NCBI RefSeq assembly: GCF_020882245.1
Contig: NC_083598.1
Location: 64,145,858-64,209,857 of the forward strand
Reading direction: 5' to 3'
Length of the DNA stretch: 64,000 bases
Origin: Rhopalosiphum padi
Lineage: Eukaryota > Arthropoda > Insecta > Hemiptera > Aphididae
Below, piece after piece: positions 13,514 through 26,190 of this stretch. The notes below the pieces were generated by a model. The model was not told the DNA's origin. It ran no database searches and was given only the letters and a program-made list of their open reading frames with translations. The translations under genes and the position numbers were made by a program. Positions within the stretch are counted from its first letter, which is position 1, and the number at the start of each line of letters is the position of its first letter.

Positions 13514-13933
13514 CTGAAACAATTCGCGACCATCGGGATCGTCATAGAACTCGTGCAAGTAACTCTTGACGCCGAACCCCGTCAGCCGTCTGCCAGTCCT
13601 CGCGTGGTAAGGCAACTGTTGGACGTCGTCGCCCCCGTCGACCGATCGCCGTTGTTGGTGATTTTTTTTCCTGGACCGCTCGACCGACGGCGAAGGAGCG
13701 GACGACAGAGATGATGACGACGAGGACGCTGTCGTAGACGAATTTGTGACAAAACTCACACGGTTCGTATTGGCCGATTTCTTGTTGTTGTGTACCAGTA
13801 TCCCCTTGGCGGCGGCGGTGGTAGTGGCGGCAATGGCGGGCACGCGGCCTGTTTTAGCGCCGGGTGCGGGGCTTAGGCGACCACTACAGCCCGATGACGC
13901 CACCACGGAGTCGCCATCGTTATCGGACGTCAT
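13514..13933 (-). CDS. Neurensin-like protein, N-terminal coding exon
   Basis: This exon has 140 codons. I take the ATG at 13933-13931 as the start; the frame stays open upstream but shows no earlier ATG nearby. Residues 1-115 are a low-complexity Ser/Ala/Thr-rich and then basic segment, probably disordered, with no counterpart in vertebrate neurensins. Residues 121-132 read GVKSYLHEFYDD, close to the family's N-terminal GV-R/K-SYLH-x-FY-x-D signature. The exon ends ...GRELFQ with CAG|GTTTGT, a valid donor (GT at 13513-13512). The donor phase is 0, matching the acceptor at 1273, so the spliced frame runs from ELFQ directly into the Asp/Gly linker before the first membrane helix. The N-terminal extension is unusually long compared with the roughly 200-residue vertebrate proteins. 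The exact start is less certain than the family. Confidence 0.82.
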
Positions 13934-13957
13934 GTGAACGGTCAACACCGGTGGGCC
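13934..13957 (-). other. Possible 5' untranslated part of the N-terminal exon with an acceptor
   Basis: On the minus strand GTGTTTCAG (AG at 13960-13959) precedes this segment and would make 13958 or 13957 the first exon base. The pyrimidine tract is short, so the site is only moderate. If it is used, the leader would be spliced on from the candidate exon at 16625-16774. If not, transcription starts a little upstream near 14 kb, where GC content falls off. Confidence 0.3.
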
Positions 13958-14229
13958 TCTGAAACACGCCCGCGTGGGTACGTCGTCAGAAATCTAAGTT
14001 CGTAAATAATATACGTTTTAATATATTGAACACGTGCAGTGTATATCACGCCACTATAAAAAGATTAAAAGATAGCGGCACGTAAGCGCCACAAAGTGTA
14101 CGATAAGCTCCTCGAAAAATCAAAAACTGATTTAAGCAGCAATCGGTTGACACAAATGTGACTGTATTACATAAAACATTCTGAAACGATGAATAAGCGG
14201 ATTTAACAGTGATTGATGTTTACTTTTTG

Positions 14230-14400
14230 TGTGTGTACACGGTAAGTAATCGATAAAATGCTTCGATTTTGGGGGTGGTTTTGGATAGCAAATTAGATCT
14301 AGTTTGTACTTTCAAGAGGTCAAAATTAAAAATGTCTAATATTTTTCAAAAATATCGGGTAAACCAAAAAAAAAAAAAACTAGAGAACAATGGACAATGC
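14230..14400 (+). repeat. Aphid-type dispersed repeat, copy 2 (partial)
   Basis: GTAAGTAATCGATAAAATGCTTCGATT aligns with the start of copy 1, followed by the GTTTTGGATAGCAAAT... and TTTGTACTTT blocks. It is interrupted by an A run. An open frame at 14269-14487 within it has no recognisable domain. Confidence 0.5.
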
Positions 14401-16624
14401 AAACAATTTTATGGTTTGAAATTCATTTATAAAAACTTTTCTTTTTATATCAAGTTTTGTACATTGTATACAAGATTCCTCATATAGGTATAGTTCATAC
14501 TGAAACTATTAAATACAATAACTATATAACTACTTATTTAAATGATAAATAAAAATGTCAACTATTTTGTTATAATTTAATAATATTAATTGTGGAAACT
14601 TAAAATTGTTACGTATTTTATATTATTATGATGAATTTCACTATACGTAATGATATTTTTGATTTATTATAAGATATTATCTATTTGTATTTTGAACCTA
14701 TTATTACTGTTTTACGGTATTTTCAAAAATAAGTTATTATATATTGAGTTATATAAATTTATACTTGATAGTTTTAATATGGTATGAATATAGATTGTTA
14801 CAATAAATAAATACTAATAATATAATAAATGCAATATGTTTAGAAAAAATTATATCAAACTACCATAATATAATCAAAATTCGTATCTAATCAAATCATA
14901 CACAGTTTTAACGACAACCGGGCTTTTACTGGCTTTTAGGCTTAGCTATACGCTAACATGTATCATATGCTGTAGTGGCGGGTGGTATAATCGGGCGAAA
15001 TGAATAATATTATGTACAACAATACAACTTTCCTTTGGAAATCCAATGGAAATAACAATTTGTAAAATTATCATACTGATAATATATTAGTTGATTAATT
15101 TTTAGATTATTTATAAACACTTATTGTATAGTATAAGTAAGGTTTGAATCCGAATAATATATTCTATGAAATTTATTTGAATTCCACAAAGACGTCGGTA
15201 TAAGGAATTTATAATATGTAATTCAATATATTCCATAACAAATCGGATAGGTACTGTGACTAGACTTTTAATAAAACATGATTTCTCTTAAGTTTCTAAA
15301 AATAAATTTAAATTTACATAACTTAAATTAATATAAAAACTAAAAACAAAAAAACAAAAGCTGTTAAAAATTATACATGTAAACGTTTATTGTTAATAAT
15401 TGTTTACCAATGGTCACAGCTGTCGATTAATTTTTTGACTAATAAAAAAAAATTTAAATCGAATTTACGTATATACATATATGTATGTATTTAACTTTTT
15501 ATAAAATGAATATATTCTGATAAAAATAATAATAATTGCTTGGAATACTGTTTTTTGTCAATATAATATATTGATAGTGCATTAAAGAGAATTTACATTT
15601 TACCTACCTAATTATCGTTACTTATATTACTTATAGTATATAATATATACTAGCGAGTCAATCGCTAGCGGGCTTAACCAAAATTTGTATTCATCCCCAT
15701 TTGTTATTTTTATAAAATATAATAAACGCATTCCAAATCGATTTGTTTTAACTATCATAATATGAGTAGTATTTGACATAAACGTTTATTTATCTATTAT
15801 TTATGGTATAATAATATGTATTGAGCTGTTTTAGACTTTTTTATTCCGACTTTTATATTTTATTTTTAATAGAATTTATAGATCAATAAGTTCATATTAT
15901 TCACAATCGAAAATCAAATTAAACGCAGTCTGTTTTTGTAGTTTGTACTTAGGAACGTACCTATTCGAAGAATACTTTGAATTCTTGTAGTACTATGTAC
16001 TAATGCACTATAGGTATTGTAAGTCACAGGTGACCTACATTTGAGTAGATAGCTGTTGAATTAATACCATTGAAAATAAATAATCACACATTTACACATT
16101 TGCGAAACCTTCGAGAGGACTTAAAATAATATTATTTACCGAAATCATACATACATATACCGCACATATATTGCCGGAATATTTAAACAACGTACGTCGT
16201 TTAACGTTATAATATACTATTGTCTATTGAAGAATATTCGTTTAATGTTACAAGAAGAGACAAAACATTTTCTTGGTAAATAGACCATTTTCTTCGAATA
16301 CTAAGTAAACGAATGGGTACCTACGTGTAAAGATCATTATGCTAAAACACTTCTATTTTTTGGCGAGTGGGGACTAAATAGTGTGAGAAGCACACCCATG
16401 TGTACATATTGTAATAATGTACCAAACTATAATACTAGTATCTGGTTAACTTCAAAATGCTCAGGCGAGGTAGATTTTCACCACGTCAGTCGCGGTAATT
16501 CAATTAATAATATTATATCATACTAAAATGTCTTTTGCTCCGAGCTCGTTGTCAACAGTTGTTTTAATCGCATGTGCGTATAATATTATTTGCCGATATT
16601 ACACAATATCGCAGATGTACGCAC

Positions 16625-16774
16625 CTGCAGCTGTTACCGTCACCACCGCCCGTACTGTTGTCGCCGTCCGATCGTCGACCCGCTGTTGCTGCGGATGCCT
16701 CCGCCCGCACCACCGCCGAAGTTCCATCTGCTGCGTGCGATCCGACCGCACTCCGGTCTCCGGGTGTCCAGGAA
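16625..16774 (-). other. Candidate upstream exon of the neurensin-like gene (probably 5' UTR)
   Basis: This 150-bp GC-rich block sits in AT-rich DNA. On the minus strand it is preceded by a long pyrimidine tract (T run, then CCATCCCCC) and TTGTAG at 16780-16775, and followed by CTGCAG|GTGCGT (GT at 16624-16623). One frame is open throughout and would join in phase with the ATG frame of the exon at 13514, but it contains no ATG. Another open frame has an ATG that is out of phase. This suggests a leader exon or an N-terminal extension. The donor departs from GTRAGT, so the call is tentative. The open frame on the plus strand over the same block looks like a by-product of base composition. Confidence 0.35.
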
Positions 16775-16899
16775 CTACAAATCGGGGGATGGAAAAAAAA
16801 AATTGGTTGTTAAAGTCATAATCATCATTAGCCGTCGTGCCCGGACCGTTATATTTAACAGTGTGTTTCGTCGTTTACCCGATGAGGTAAATGCTCTCT

Positions 16900-19800
16900 A
16901 ATACACGCGAGACACGGATACTATAAACAGTAAATATTATGTGGTCCTATTATATACGTAGGTGGGTAATGCAGGAGATTATAAATGAATTTAATATACC
17001 CATTTGGCCATTTATATAAATCGACCCCATAGCAGTGTTGCGACGGATCCAGCTCACCGACATTTCGTTTTAACGGGGTTTGGGGGCGTAAGTGATTTTT
17101 ACTGTACCTACTCGAATGAAATGCTGTAGGCGCCTACTACCTGCGTAGTGCGGATCCACGAACTATAGGTATATACAATATAACGCCCCGACTGTTAACA
17201 GCAATATCGTGTGGTGAATATCCTACATAATAATGACGATAACATGTCTTGTTTTAAAAACTCGCAGACTTTATTCGGTTTCGTATGGATATTACGTGAC
17301 GTGCCGGTTTAATAACAATAATAATAATCATAGTATTTACTGTAATGCGTATAATATTATGCTCGTAATAACGTATATTATTGTATATTATTTATTGTAT
17401 GTTATGTATACAGCCGCAAAACGGAATTCAGAAAGTCATAAAACTTAGAGATGTACTTCTCTTGAGCTGGTGCGGCTATTATTTTTATAGTATTTCAAAT
17501 TCTCGAACGACTCAAACAATGCCTGATACGCATGACGTATAATATTACAAATATTCACTGAAATTGTATACATAGTAATGGTCGCTGTACGGAGAACGTC
17601 GCTAATGTAATGTGTTCAATCATACAAAATTTTTGAAAGGTTAAAGGTCGTACATACATTATGGCGTGCAAAATATAATAAATTACTGACGTGTAGAATG
17701 TACCTATACCATGCGCATGACATCAAATTAATATTAATGAATTACCGGCACTTAACTTGAATCGTACGTGTATTAATTAATCTATAAGAAACTAGTGTGT
17801 TGACTGTAGTTGGTGTTTCATTTATCTTAATTAAAAAGTTTGAAATAAATTTCTATACGACTATACATATACAAAATAAAACTTATTATTTAGATTATAT
17901 TTCATATTCTCATTATTAGTCTATTGGGAACTATTTCAATATTTCTGTGACACGTACGTATGATTCAGTTTAGAAATATAATTTTCAGAATTTACTGGTA
18001 CTGAGTTACGAATGCGTTTATAATCTATCCATTTAAGTCCTCGGAAAGTGGCTTACAATATAGTAATGTAATGATCTCTATCTGATCAATGCCTTGGGGC
18101 ATACACCATCCGACTATCCAGTTAAATGGTCAAGGTATAGGAATAATATGAGACTAGTGACTACACATCCCGCTGGGATGGCCTATTACCTTTCAGAAAA
18201 TGTCCAGTACTGTAATAAATTGAGAAAATACGAATTCTAGCGTTTCGCTGTCACTTATGATTACTAATGGATTAGGCATGAGTATTAAGTCATAGTAAAG
18301 TATGTTCTCAAATTCCAATCGTCATACCATATGATGTTTATTTTATACTTAAAATAGATAATTCCATTCTGTAAATACATTTTTCATTAATCAATGATTC
18401 AAATTTTACAAATAAAAGTTAGGTACAGTTGTACAGGTATAATTATCCAAACGTATAATATAGCTGTATAAGTTTACTTAACAGTATTTGGTTTTCCTAT
18501 CTCAATAGGTTGTTACTTCTAATAATTCTGATACAGGAAATTAAGTATTACGTGTTTTACCTAATAGTAAAGTGAAATGTTAAGTTCAAATTCAAATTTA
18601 TGAACCTAATTATTTATTTATTTAAAGTATTCACAATGTATGTAGTTACTAACCACCAATTATAAACTGTATCTATAGTATAATATTTATTGCGTTTATT
18701 ATCTATAATTCTATAGTCATGTAGTCTTCCGTGTTTAAAAGTTATAGGTGCATCGTACATTTTTACTGATAGTAGTATGTTTGTAAAAGTATACCAAACT
18801 AAAATGTAGATGAATTAAAAGTCATAAACTACAAAAAAAGTTTAGCATTATTTAAAATTATTTTAGTAGAAATTAAACATTGAAGCATTTCAAAATAAGA
18901 AACTAAGGTACCTATATGTATAAAATAAATAAAAAGGTAATTTATATTCAAAACGCTAAGTTTCCCTGATTTAGTGATGCTTAAATACTACCCAACAGAT
19001 TGCAAGGATCAAATGGAGCTGCAACACAATTTTGTTTGTAATTATTTTTTTTTACTAATTATAAAATTAAGTATTACAATTTTAGAAAATGTATTTTAAA
19101 ATAGTTTGTATAAATGACAAAAAAAATATACACATTTTGTATAATACACAGTTATTTTAAGATTTATGACCTCATACTATTCCACAATTTCATGGTTATT
19201 TATAAGATATTAATTTAGATCTAAATATTGAGCATACTCAAAAATATTGATTACCTATATTGACCTATACCATAATAAATATTTTGGTGGTATAAATTGA
19301 ATACACAACTTTATTTTTAATTTTTCATAATATAACCATAATCTGTTACAAATAAAATAATACATGAAAGTGATGACCAATTATATTGCAGCTTGAATGA
19401 TGGTTGTAAGAAACCTTCCAGTGTAGGTATAAATACACAACTTAATAAATAATACATTAATTTATTAAAACATGCATTAATTCCAAATTAGACAACTAAT
19501 ATTTTCCTTATTTGATACTTAATTATTCCACATCGTCTGTCACCTAATTAATACGTAATGTTAAACAAAGAAAATAAGTAAATAAAATTTTAAAAAAATC
19601 CAAATTTTAAAATGTGCATATTATAGCCATTGAATAAAAACCGAATTCATAGAAACCAGAAAGCATTTAAATGTTCAATAATTTTAAAATGATTAAAACA
19701 AATGGCGAAAGAATAATGAGGGTGAAGATACAGCCAAACAGCCATAAAGATATCCATTATTATTGCACGATGCATTTAATCCATAATAATATATAATATA

Positions 19801-22800
19801 TGTAGAATGTAGATATAAAATAATAAAATATTATTAATTAATAATGGTACACTTTTACAGTTTATACTTTATAGCGTTAGTTTAATAACATAGTTTTTGA
19901 ATCCAATGAGAATTACTTAGCAACAATAATAATATATGTATACGCGCGTGTATATGTATGTGTGTGTTATATTTTATAAGAAATATCAGATAGAAAATGT
20001 GATATGGACAAATAGATTACCTCATCGGTTTGAATAAAACATGTCGTTCAATATGTTTCTACACAAAAAGTTTTTTTGTCGATATGTTGTCAGCAAAAAA
20101 TAAAAAAAAATACAAGCCATTATTTTTATTTTAGAAATTTAAAAATATAGTATAAATTTGTTAATTAATTAAAATAACATACAAAATAAATAAGTTTCCT
20201 GATTTTTAATCTACGAAATATAGAATTAAAATAAAAACTAAATTTTGATTTTCATCTAACTTGATTTTAAATTAAATCCCTCGAGGCAACTTGGAGTTAC
20301 AACAATATAAAGAAATACTCGTGGGTGTATTAAAGGTATTTATTAAACAATTAAAAATAATTCTAGTTCAGTAAATTAAGTGTATTATTATGGATTTATA
20401 ATGTAATGGTCTATAAATATTATTGATTAAAAATAAATAATGTAAAATGTGGTGGAAATTATCGCATGAATGGATTTTTCTCATATTAGACAGTATAGTA
20501 AAATTTGTTTGATATTATTATACAATTTCCATGATAACATTATATTATATATTAATATAATAATATATATATATATAATATATGAATAAACGTATGCTTA
20601 TTTTTCCGAATATAACAAGGTCATCAGGCTAATATTAGACTAACATTATATTAAATAGAACGATTTAATTTGTGTTTATTGAAAGAAAAATTAATAATTA
20701 GTAATTATCTACTTATTAATTAGAAATAGAAAATGACAAAAAAAAAATTTATAAGACAAAATCTAATCTCCATCATCAGTATGTTAGTATTTATGCATAA
20801 TTCTTAAAATACAACAAATTTAGAAAAGCGAACCTAATAATAATCTTAATTGTATTTATAATATCGTTTGTTTAGGTTGTTTGGTTAAATTTTGTAATTT
20901 TCTTTTAGTACAACATATCATGATAAGTGCGATGCCAATCATTTTAAATTTAAAAAAAATAGTGTATGTACGTACATACAGCTAGTGGTATGCATATAAA
21001 TAAGCCCCATTAAAAAAGCACACGCCCTTTCTCTTGAGACTATACATTTTATTTTGAAAATTAACTTCAAATAAAATAAATGACATTAAGACATGAGTAA
21101 GAAATTTAATTACTGTAAAACTTTTCTAACAACTTCTTTACTGAAATTTCATTTATACCACATGAAGTTTATAAAATTTAAAATCTCTTAATAACATAAT
21201 ATAAGAACCACTTTATTTCTTTAGTTATTACTAATAATAGGGTTGGTTAAATCTAAGAATAAATGGAAAATGGAAAAATTTTAAACAAAATTGAAGCTAA
21301 AATAATTATTTTCTCATTTATAACATTTTTACAATAATTTTACATAGATACATGAAGCATTGATAGTTTTACTCCGCAGACATAATATTTTATATTCTGT
21401 TTTTATAAATTAAGATATAGAATGTTTATTATCAAATATTTATTTTTATTATCGTATTAATTATTTATATGCTACATTGCTACTGTTAATAGTATATCTA
21501 TTAATTTGTAATATACGTATATTATATATTATGCATAATAAATTATTATTTATAAATACGAATAGTTATAGTGAGCGTTTAACAACATGATTATTGCAAT
21601 AATCTGTCAGGCGTATAAAATTATAAATACTTTTTCATTCTTAATTTAAGTTTATGAAACGTTTCGTGTGATTTTGTTAGTCAGTTTTGAAATTTTGCTA
21701 TATTAATGAACGATTACGAATGATTAAATTTCTATTTTATATCATACCTACAAATTTTTATTTTGAAAAATCATTTTCACTTTTCAGTAATATTATTAAC
21801 TGTTTTTATACTTTGTAGTGATAGGTATTATCGAAAGAAGAAAGAATCGCTTTACTATATAGGTCGTAGATAGTACATTTCAAGTATCCATTATCAATTA
21901 GTTTCAGAGTAGAGCGCACTATTTCAGTGACATCAATGAGAACATTTCAGTTGTGTTAAAATTTAATTGAATAATAAATCATTGCATAAAAAAAATTATT
22001 TGAATGGTGGCAATATGTTGGTCTCTATTTCTAATGATAGTTTATAATTAATTTAAATTAAGTAACTATATTGGTAAATTATTTTTTATTATTAGCTGTG
22101 ACATAATAGCGTGAAACATAGCAGCCCTAGGACCCTTATGAAGTGTAGGTCTCCTTAAATATTGAAATTAAATTATTTAATAATGATACTTTAGAAAGAA
22201 TTTAATAATAAAGGCTAATAAAAAAAAATATAATAAATATAATATTATTATTTTATTACTTACAATAAACTTACATTCTACGACAAGATTTAACTCTTAG
22301 AAAAAAGAAGAAAAAGACTGATAGTATGATATATTGGACTGAATTTTGATAATAACATCACATGTTATATTATTGATTATTATTTATTATAGTATTATAA
22401 TATAATACATTATTGTAATTAAAAGTGCTGAGAATTCGGTGCCTTAAAGAGAAAATACTTAAGGTATTATAACGGTTTAAGTTGTATGAAATTGCAAATT
22501 CAAGATAAGATTATTTGCGTCGATTAAAGAATATTATTATTATTAAGCAATTCAATTTTAATTATGTATTCTTCAGTTAAATTAAAAATATACTATACAA
22601 TTATTTTACAAACCTTTTAAAAATTTGATTATAAATTATAATATACCGTATAATTTGGAATAACTTATTATAATACATCACATTAAACCAACTAAACTGT
22701 TATATGTTCCCTATAAATTGTATTAACATTAACACTGAAGTCTGAAAGATAAAATGAGTATCACTATAAACTAAATAAAGTTGTTAACAAATAATATGAT

Positions 22801-23170
22801 ATTAATGATGCTGATTTTTAAACTATAATAAAACGCAAAACATTAGTAGACCGCATAATATACTCATAATAGTTATAGTTGGATACCTAGTACATGAAAT
22901 ATCGATAAGCCGCACAATGGGATAATGCAATTGTTAAAATTAAACTACAAAATAATTTACATATTTCCGTGATTTTGACGAATATTATAAATATTTGAAA
23001 CATGAACGCTTAAAAAAATTGTGACTATGTATTTTTGGATATGGACAATTTACTCACGAAAAAATTATACCATACATAAATCGAACACACTAAAATACTA
23101 TTATCATCATATCATATTTAATAGAAAATGTTAATATAATTATTAAATATTTGGTAACTGTTTCAAGGGG
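16900..23170. other. Gene-poor AT-rich stretch
   Basis: No coding exon, RNA gene or complete transposon recognised. A moderately GC-rich patch at 18030-18200 (CTTGGGGCATACACC ... CCCGCTGGGATGGCC) looks unlike its flanks and may be an unrecognised repeat fragment. The open frame at 17233-17448 is an AT-rich translation without a motif. Confidence 0.5.
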
Positions 23171-23175
23171 CGTCA

Positions 23176-23992
23176 CTGATTTCCGTCAAAAATTAACTTT
23201 CCGTTTTTCGCCAATGCCCTTATCCGTCAAATTAGAAAAAAATAAAAAATAATTCCTTTTTCAATCAATTATAAATTATAGAATTTTAAAGTTGAGGAAC
23301 CTTCACACAAGATTTGATAATGTTATATATTTTAGTAACTATACTACGTGGATACTATACGTCTATACCGTTAAATAATAATTCTACACCTACAACTATT
23401 AAAATCATTATGCACCATTTTTTTTTCAAGTTATTATATAAGTACAATAATATTATAAAAATACTGGAAAATGTGATTATTGATTACGAAAAAGTTATTA
23501 TAAATGTAATTACTGAAGTTTAGCCAGAAAGTAATATAATTGGTTGTAAATTTCGTTTAACTAATTCATAGTAGAGGAAAATACAATCTTTTGCCTTATC
23601 AAATTAATATAAAGAACAAAATACCGAAATCGGCAAATGGTTACGACATACATTTGGTCTTTTCATAAGTTTTATCTTGTTCATTATTTTTAATAATTTA
23701 AATAATATTTTAATGATATTATTGTATTTATACCTATAATAACTAAACAATCGTGCGTAATGATTTAAATAGTTGTAGGTGTAGAATTATTATTTAACTG
23801 TATAGTGTACATAATATATTATAGTTAATAAAAAAATATAATATAATTAAATCTTATGTAAGGATTCCTAAACTATAAGTATAAAATTATAATTTACATA
23901 ATTAACGGAAAAAGAAATAACTTTTTTTTCTAATTTGGCAGAAAAATGTAACTATTGGTGGAAAATGAAAAGTTAATTTTTGGTGAAACCAG
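23176..23992. mobile_element. Foldback element with ~240-bp inverted arms
   Basis: Left arm about 23176-23416, right arm about 23752-23992, inverted to each other. The inner 31 bp are identical (23370-23400 against 23768-23798, containing TTCTACACCTACAACTATT). The outer part matches in blocks such as CAAAAATTAACTTT and CAAATTAGAAAAAAA. Ends look like CTGRTTTC, and no clear target duplication was found. The ~335-bp centre is AT-rich. An open frame at 23314-23523 lies partly in the arm and has no recognisable domain, so I treat it as fortuitous. Confidence 0.7.
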
Positions 23993-25099
23993 CAATATTT
24001 CTATCATGCACAGAGCTGATAATTAAAAACCGTTTCTTAACTATTAAAACTATTAAAAATCCACAAGTTAGATTAAAACCTATAACGTAATAATTTTGAT
24101 ATTGAATGAATTATTTTTTTAATTTAAAATTTGTATGTTTTCCACAAAAAGTATGCAGTTCCAAATTCGGAAAACTCGGCTTCAAATAGTTCCAAAAAAG
24201 TTATAAAATATTGGGATGTGTTTGAGTGAATTGAAGAAAATTTTCTCATTTTTAATAAAAATGAATTATTATATAATGTGCTCTTTAAAGTAGCTTATTA
24301 TTACATTTTTTAATTTTATACCCTTAACATTTAATTTTTCTTCAACTATAAAATAAAATATACAAACCACAAGGTATAATCAAATACGAATTTCCTACGT
24401 AGTACGTACCTAGAAAACTACCAGGGGTTGTACTATACAACTACATAATGTTAGAAATAGTATGCATTCATAAGTTGGTGTACACATCTTCAATATTTAC
24501 ACTGTGTAGTATTATACACATCATTTTGTAATTAATTCTTCGTTTTGTTCATTGTTTCCGTTGAAAACAAACAAATAAAATATAAAGGTTTGCAAATAGA
24601 TATGTCAAAGAAGTCATAATCTATAGGGCTTTTCTCTTGACGTTTTAATTCGATAAAATAAAATAAATTGCGTAATGCGTATGGTTTATTACTAAGTGAC
24701 CAAGTGGTAACCACTTAGCAACCATTATATAATAAATAGGAATCTAAATATGAGGTTATTATAAGTATACATGGTCGAAGTTCATAAATTGTCAAAAAAA
24801 TTAAAGTTAGTGAATAAATTTAATAATTACAAAGAAGTAATTACTATAATTGTAGATATATTAATATGACAATTTTTATTTTATTGACAAAATAATGAAC
24901 ATTCAATTATTAGTTGATATGACCTAATAATGAAGACTAGTACAAAATTCGAATAAAAATAAAATCTATGCAATATATAAATGTGTTTTATATAAACTAT
25001 TATAATCGGGGAGATTATTTTAATCGTTATTTTATTATTAAAATTTAATATTAATTACATTAAATTTATTAATACAATTTTTTATATAGAGTCCTTAGA

Positions 25100-26190
25100 A
25101 AATAAATCTTAGATTGATATAATATTTATTGATTTTTCCAAAGTTTTTGATCGAATCGATCACAATATTCTTCAGGATATACTTTATAAATCCGATTTTA
25201 GTGATCTAATTTTGTCACAGTTTAAGTCATATTTAACGGATTGGTAACAACGGGTAAAAATGTATTGAAATATGAATTTAATTATTACCTATGGTGTTTC
25301 CTAAGATTAGACATTTTTTTTCCCTATTATTATTTTGCACTATTTAGTATTTATTAATGTTATCAAAATGTAACCTCGGATGACTTAACAATTTTCCGTC
25401 TAGTTACTTCTATCACAAAATGTCCGTGTCCTCAATAACCTAGTATCGTGATTTAATTCTATCAGGCTATAACTTAATGAATAATGATCATAACTTTTAC
25501 TACTTCTAGTTAAAGCTTTTCATGAGATATAACTCAATAATAACATTGAATTAAATGGTATTAATATATCATCCTAAAAGACTTTGATATTTTTCTAACT
25601 ACTGGTCTTAATTGCCGTTCATCTATTCTGTCTATTAGTTGTTAGATATTTTAAGTGATAGGGATTTCTTTACTCGGTAAGGTTCTGTATAATTCTTTCT
25701 GTTCATTTCACACTTTTAAATGGTTCCATCACTTAAAACCCTTACGTATACTGCCATCGAATCATCAATGTTTGAACAAGTACTAATACGATTCCTTGCC
25801 CTTGCTGTTCTTTCCCGAATGTTCAATATGTTCATAACCCCCTTCCTAACTACTCACTTGTTAATCATAAATTAGGATTTTTCAACGTTATTCGATAGTC
25901 AAATTGACGCTAACTTGTTATTAATATTAACAATTTCAAATTGTTCAATCATTGACCTCTACCTTATCTTTTGTGTTATAACTTTGGAGCGCCTCAATAT
26001 TCCACTGGTTCCATTACTTCTTATGTTATTCCAAATAGCCATAATCGTCAAATTCACCTATTTAATGAGTTTTCCAATCAGCTCATAGCCTAGTCTGTAT
26101 TAATTGTTACTTAATTAAATTTGTTGTGTTTATTTATAATATATTCTGTATTTATGAGCTCTGACCATTGTTAATTAATAAAATAAAATA
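25100..26190 (+). pseudogene. Decayed LINE reverse transcriptase and 3' end
   Basis: At 25119-25240 the plus strand reads IIFIDFSKVFDRIDHNIL followed by ...LILSQFKSYLTDW, the RT motif-A region (FxDFxKAFDxVxHxxL) of jockey/CR1-like LINEs. A broken counterpart of the 'SGVPQGSxLSPLLF' block follows at about 25285-25340. Further on, fragments such as WNPYVYCHRIINV (about 25735) and NHKLGFFNVI (about 25865) correspond to the C-terminal region of such ORFs. An A-rich 3' end (TTAATTAATAAAATAAAATAA) lies at about 26170-26190. Stops and frameshifts occur throughout, so it is an old fossil. The 5' edge and target duplication are not recognisable. Confidence 0.75.

Noticed and set aside
13746..13937. 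Plus-strand open frame with a hydrophobic start
   Set aside because: Antisense shadow of the N-terminal coding exon.
16528..16821. Plus-strand open frame of 97 codons
   Set aside because: Cys/Arg-rich translation of a GC-rich block with three overlapping frames open; the splice signals point to the minus strand.
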